Shown here: positions 32,405 through 34,965 of the stretch, one piece after another
Layout of the letters: each line of letters begins with the position of its first letter
How positions within the stretch are numbered: the first letter of the stretch is position 1
The notes under the pieces: model-generated
The model's database searches: none
What the model was told of the DNA's origin: nothing
What the model saw: only the letters and a program-made list of their open reading frames with translations
Origin: an uncultured Fimbriimonadales bacterium
Lineage (GTDB): Bacteria > Armatimonadota > Fimbriimonadia > Fimbriimonadales > GBS-DC
NCBI GenBank assembly: GCA_937992175.1
Contig: CALKLF010000084.1
Span: forward strand, 1 to 34,965
Reading direction: 5' to 3'
Length of the DNA: 34,965 nucleotides
Made by a program: the position numbers and the translations under genes

Positions 32405-33064
32405 TCAGAAGGTCAGTCCGTAGGTGGTGCTGAAGTAGATAACCTTCGCCTGCGTGCCGAGCTGGATGCGCAGGTTGTTGTCGTACACATAGCGCAGCGC
32501 GAAGTTCGAGTCCACGCCGTTGTATTCACCGACGATCGAGAACTGATTGTTCAGGAACACCTCGCCGCCGCCGATGACCTTATCGCGATAGATGCCCGTG
32601 CCGTAGCCGAGATGCACGCGCAAGCCGACGACCTGCTCCGGCGCCTGGGTCGGCACGCGCACATTCACGCTCGCCATGCCGTAGACCGTTTTATTGATAG
32701 CGTCAAGGGGGTCCATCGTTCCGAAGCCCAGCTCCAGCCAGTCGAAGTTCTGCGGGATGATAGTCACCTTGCCCGTGGCGATGACCTTATTTTTCTGGTT
32801 GTTGCGGTCGACGACCACCCCACCCACTTCTACGCTGTCAAAGAGCCCCCAGTTTAGCGACACGGTACGGATGTTCTGCCCCATCGCCACGCCCAGCTGG
32901 AATCGGTCTTCGCGCGTTGTGGTGGAAGTCGGAACAGTAATCAGTCCCGTTGAACCGAACAAGGTGTTTACTCGGATTGCGGGGTTCTCGCCGCGCGGCT
33001 CTACTTGAGCGGAAGCGAAAGTGATAAGCAGCAAAATCGCTCCAAGCGTCAGGTAAGTTCGCAT
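32405..33064 (-). CDS. Outer-membrane beta-barrel protein (YjbH/porin-like)
   Basis: 219 residues from ATG 33064, with GGAGG upstream and a signal peptide MRTYLTLGAILLLITFASA; the longer frame reaches into lipB. The mature chain is made of alternating beta strands (RFQLGVAMGQ, VVGLRVHLGYGTGIY, FALRYVYDNNLRIQLGTQ) ending in an aromatic residue (YGLTF), the usual C terminus of outer-membrane barrels. FGSTGLITVPTS resembles the start of YjbH-like proteins. It speaks for a diderm envelope. The start lies one base after the lipB stop codon, so the two are cotranscribed. Confidence 0.7.
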   Translation of the reverse strand: MRTYLTLGAILLLITFASAQVEPRGENPAIRVNTLFGSTGLITVPTSTTTREDRFQLGVAMGQNIRTVSLNWGLFDSVEVGGVVVDRNNQKNKVIATGKVTIIPQNFDWLELGFGTMDPLDAINKTVYGMASVNVRVPTQAPEQVVGLRVHLGYGTGIYRDKVIGGGEVFLNNQFSIVGEYNGVDSNFALRYVYDNNLRIQLGTQAKVIYFSTTYGLTF

Positions 33065-33065
33065 G

Positions 33066-33773
33066 TTAACCTCCGTGTACCCGATAGTATACCCTATGAA
33101 ATCTAATTTGAAACACCACCTCAAAAGCCCGTACAATGCTCTGTTTGACCGCTTCCATCGGCACAGCGCGCCCCAGCACCTGCCCCATCGAAGTCACAGG
33201 GCGGTCGGCAATCCCGCAGGGCACAATCGTTTGAAACAGGCGGAGGTCGTTATTCACATTCAGCGCGAAGCCGTGCATGCTGACCCACTTGGTGACTTTG
33301 ATGCCAATCGCGGCGATTTTGGCGTCGCCGACCCACGCGCCCGTGTAGCCCGCCTCGCGATGCGCCTCGATGCCAAACTCGGCGAGGGCGCGTATCAGAA
33401 CTTCCTCTAAATCGCGCAGGAACTTATGCAGATCACGTCCGTGCTGCGACACATCGAAAATCGGGTAGCCGACGAGTTGTCCCGGATTGTGGCAGGTCAC
33501 ATCCCCGCCGCGGTCGGTGGGGTGGAGTTCAATCCCCTGCTGCGCGTAGAACTCACGGGCGAAGCGGAGATGTTCGGGGTGGAACGCCTTGCCCAGCGTG
33601 ATTACGGGCGGGTGTTCCAGCAGCAGGAGCGTGTTGGGAATCTCACCTGCGACGCGCTGGGCATGTAGTTTACGCTGCAACGCGAAGGCAGGTTCGTAGC
33701 GGATAAGTCCGAGGTCGATAAGGTGTGCAGGCTTGGGGTGACCTTCACTCCCTGTCCCCCTCTCTGAGGGCAA
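33066..33773 (-). CDS. lipB: Octanoyl-[acyl-carrier-protein]:protein N-octanoyltransferase LipB
   Basis: The core (IDLGLIRYEPAFALQRKLHA onward) is LipB, which moves octanoate from ACP to lipoyl domains. RGGDVTCHNPGQLVGYPIFD, KIAAIGIKV (catalytic Lys) and VPCGIAD (catalytic Cys) are all there. The start is uncertain. No ATG or GTG lies in frame near the expected N terminus; TTG 33773 is proposed (235 residues). The frame remains open for more than 230 further codons upstream, through palindromic repeat DNA, with an ATG only at 34475. Either the native start was lost to a repeat insertion, or a long repeat-coded extension is translated. Confidence 0.85.
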   Translation of the reverse strand: MPSERGTGSEGHPKPAHLIDLGLIRYEPAFALQRKLHAQRVAGEIPNTLLLLEHPPVITLGKAFHPEHLRFAREFYAQQGIELHPTDRGGDVTCHNPGQLVGYPIFDVSQHGRDLHKFLRDLEEVLIRALAEFGIEAHREAGYTGAWVGDAKIAAIGIKVTKWVSMHGFALNVNNDLRLFQTIVPCGIADRPVTSMGQVLGRAVPMEAVKQSIVRAFEVVFQIRFHRVYYRVHGG

Positions 33774-33778
33774 TTGCG

Positions 33779-34446
33779 CCTCACCCCCTCCTGTACCGAT
33801 GGGGATTTCAAGCGCCGTAAAACCTTCGTGCGGAGCGCGCCGGCTGTTGCTCGCCCTCACCCCCAGCCCTTCTCTCACGGCGTGGGAGAGGGGTGCCGCC
33901 CGCGTGCGCTGCGCTGCCATTCCCCCCTCTCCCGCGTCACGGGAGAGGGGGTTAGGGGGTGAGGGCGGAATCGCGATGCCTGAAACCCCGATTGGCAAGT
34001 GCATCCCGCCCAAAAACGTCCACTTGGTACGACGGCATTCCTGTCGTCGTATGGCGCGTGGGGATGTCAGTTCGAGTGCGACGGCAGGAATGCCGTCGCA
34101 CCCAGCGCGTCCTCGATCAGCATCCGATTCTTTTCGGTGGGCACTTATCAGTCCCCTCTCTGACAGCGACTGCACCTCACGCCCCAGCCTGACAAGGGCA
34201 CACAGCGTAGCCTCAACGTGGGGGGACGCACCTGCGATTTCCCATGCCTGCTCCACCTCACCTCCCAGCCCCCTCCTGGTAAGGGTACACAGCCTAACCT
34301 CAACTTGGGGAGGCGCGGCTATGATTTCCCGCGCTTTTTTTCCCTCACCCCCCAGCCTCCTCGCCGTCAACGGAGAGGGGGAGCCGCGTGTACGCGGGGC
34401 AGCACTTCCCCCCTCTCCGTTGACGGAGAGGGGGGACAGGGGGGTG
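33779..34446. repeat. Cluster of interspersed palindromic repeats
   Basis: About 670 bp with no independent gene. It holds a family-2 double hairpin (33856-33964, ends GCCCTCACC and GGGTGAGGGC) with the ACGAAGGTTTT flank shared with 8803-8960, the 72-bp palindrome type of 3765-3836 (34026-34102), and another double hairpin (34337-34446) with the CCTCTCCGTTGACGGAGAGG stem found inside the membrane protein gene. Confidence 0.7.
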
Positions 34447-34480
34447 AGATTCGAAATATTGGCAGACATACGCAACCTGC

Positions 34481-34965
34481 TTATTTCACACTTGCCGCGC
34501 GTTGCATCGCCTGCTCAACCAGCGGGCGTAAGGCGGCGACGGGCAGCACAAACGCCGTGCCATCATCCGAGCCGAAGTTGGAGCGGAAGCCGAAATCCAC
34601 CTCCTCGTCCTTCAGCCCGTGGCGCAGTACGACCATCACGCCAACCACTTCGCCCTTGAGATTGTAGACAGGCAGCCCCAGCTCGCTAATGCTACCCTCC
34701 ATCAGGTATGCCTTGCGCGGCTTGCTCACCTCGGCGATGATACGCCCCGTCGCGAAGTAGGGCGCGTAATCGAACCCTTTCGGCAAGCGCGAAACGGTAA
34801 TGACCTCCTTGCCAATCGCAAGCTCCTCGTTCGCGAAGGCTATCGGCGTAATCGTGCGCCCTGCTAAGTCCGTGATTTTGAGAAAGGCGATGCCCAGCTG
34901 CGAGTCGACCGCCACCAACTTCGCTTCGTACTCTTTGGTCTCCGAGCCGAAGATGACCTTGAAGC
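34481..34965 (-). CDS. Trypsin/HtrA-like protein, 3' part, probably without protease activity
   Basis: The gene enters from beyond the right edge and ends at TAA 34483-34481. EAKLVAVDSQLGIAFLKI and ITVSRLPKGFDYAPYF fit the second barrel of HtrA/trypsin-like (S1) domains. At the place of the catalytic GNSGGPL motif the sequence reads ISELGLPVYNLKGEVVGVMV, so the Ser is replaced and the gap around it is changed. If this alignment is right the protein cannot cleave, and would act as a binding or scaffold protein. The His and Asp of the triad are outside the window. Confidence 0.6.
   Translation of the reverse strand, partial: FKVIFGSETKEYEAKLVAVDSQLGIAFLKITDLAGRTITPIAFANEELAIGKEVITVSRLPKGFDYAPYFATGRIIAEVSKPRKAYLMEGSISELGLPVYNLKGEVVGVMVVLRHGLKDEEVDFGFRSNFGSDDGTAFVLPVAALRPLVEQAMQRAASVK

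Overview
This 35-kb window is a bacterial chromosome fragment, GC-rich and rich in short palindromic repeats. The best guess is a member of the Armatimonadota. Supporting signs are a prepilin with a C-terminal HSDG/DGH-type tail next to a tiny Gly/Pro-rich exported protein, a bacterial translin, a GH127 arabinofuranosidase, an outer-membrane beta-barrel protein (so a diderm envelope), and repeats that are open in several frames. The lineage is an inference, not a proof. Six sigma70-type promoters stand out (five read directly, one weaker); the five clear ones all have TTGACA/TTGAAA and TATAAT-like boxes 18 bp apart.

Layout. 1-534: end of a frameshifted insertion sequence on the minus strand. 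587-663: tRNA-Glu(CTC). 743-1105: a strong promoter and a ~300-nt structured RNA candidate of no family I recognise. 1132-8780: a motility and chemotaxis block on the plus strand (pilB-type ATPase, HDOD protein, then cheC-cheD-cheB-cheR-cheY-cheX), interrupted at 3733-4897 by a repeat island that holds a beta-propeller gene remnant. 8781-9259: repeats and a 41-codon ORF. 12994 down to 9260: an operon read leftward from one promoter, five tRNAs (a degenerate Val, then Asp, Phe, Leu, Gly) followed directly by tig, clpP and clpX.

13.1-19.86 kb is an integrated accessory element: a tyrosine recombinase beside a 3' tRNA-Arg fragment, two paralogous small HTH regulators each heading an operon, a CHC2-TOPRIM-RecA primase-helicase, several proteins of unknown function and a terminase-small-subunit-like HTH protein at the far end. 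No capsid, portal or tail gene is present. The order resembles phage satellites (PICI-like), but this is inference. Four copies of a ~50-residue module centred on G(F/Y)P...AGA recur in four ORFs of the element. The primase gene carries two in-frame copies of a 66-bp palindrome. A face-to-face promoter pair with a palindromic operator lies in the control region, next to a 146-bp MITE whose ends match the insertion-sequence end at 517-534.

19.86-34.97 kb is mostly minus-strand metabolic and envelope genes: GH127 arabinofuranosidase, a PETase/cutinase-like hydrolase, translin, a small exported protein plus prepilin, an FGE-fold lipoprotein-like protein, then (plus strand) a GT-C/TPR membrane protein interrupted in frame by a ~245-bp palindromic repeat, and (minus) family-4 uracil-DNA glycosylase, HIT protein, sucD, a penicillin acylase, an outer-membrane beta-barrel protein, lipB (whose 5' end merges into repeats) and a partial, probably catalytically dead HtrA/trypsin-like protein at the right edge.
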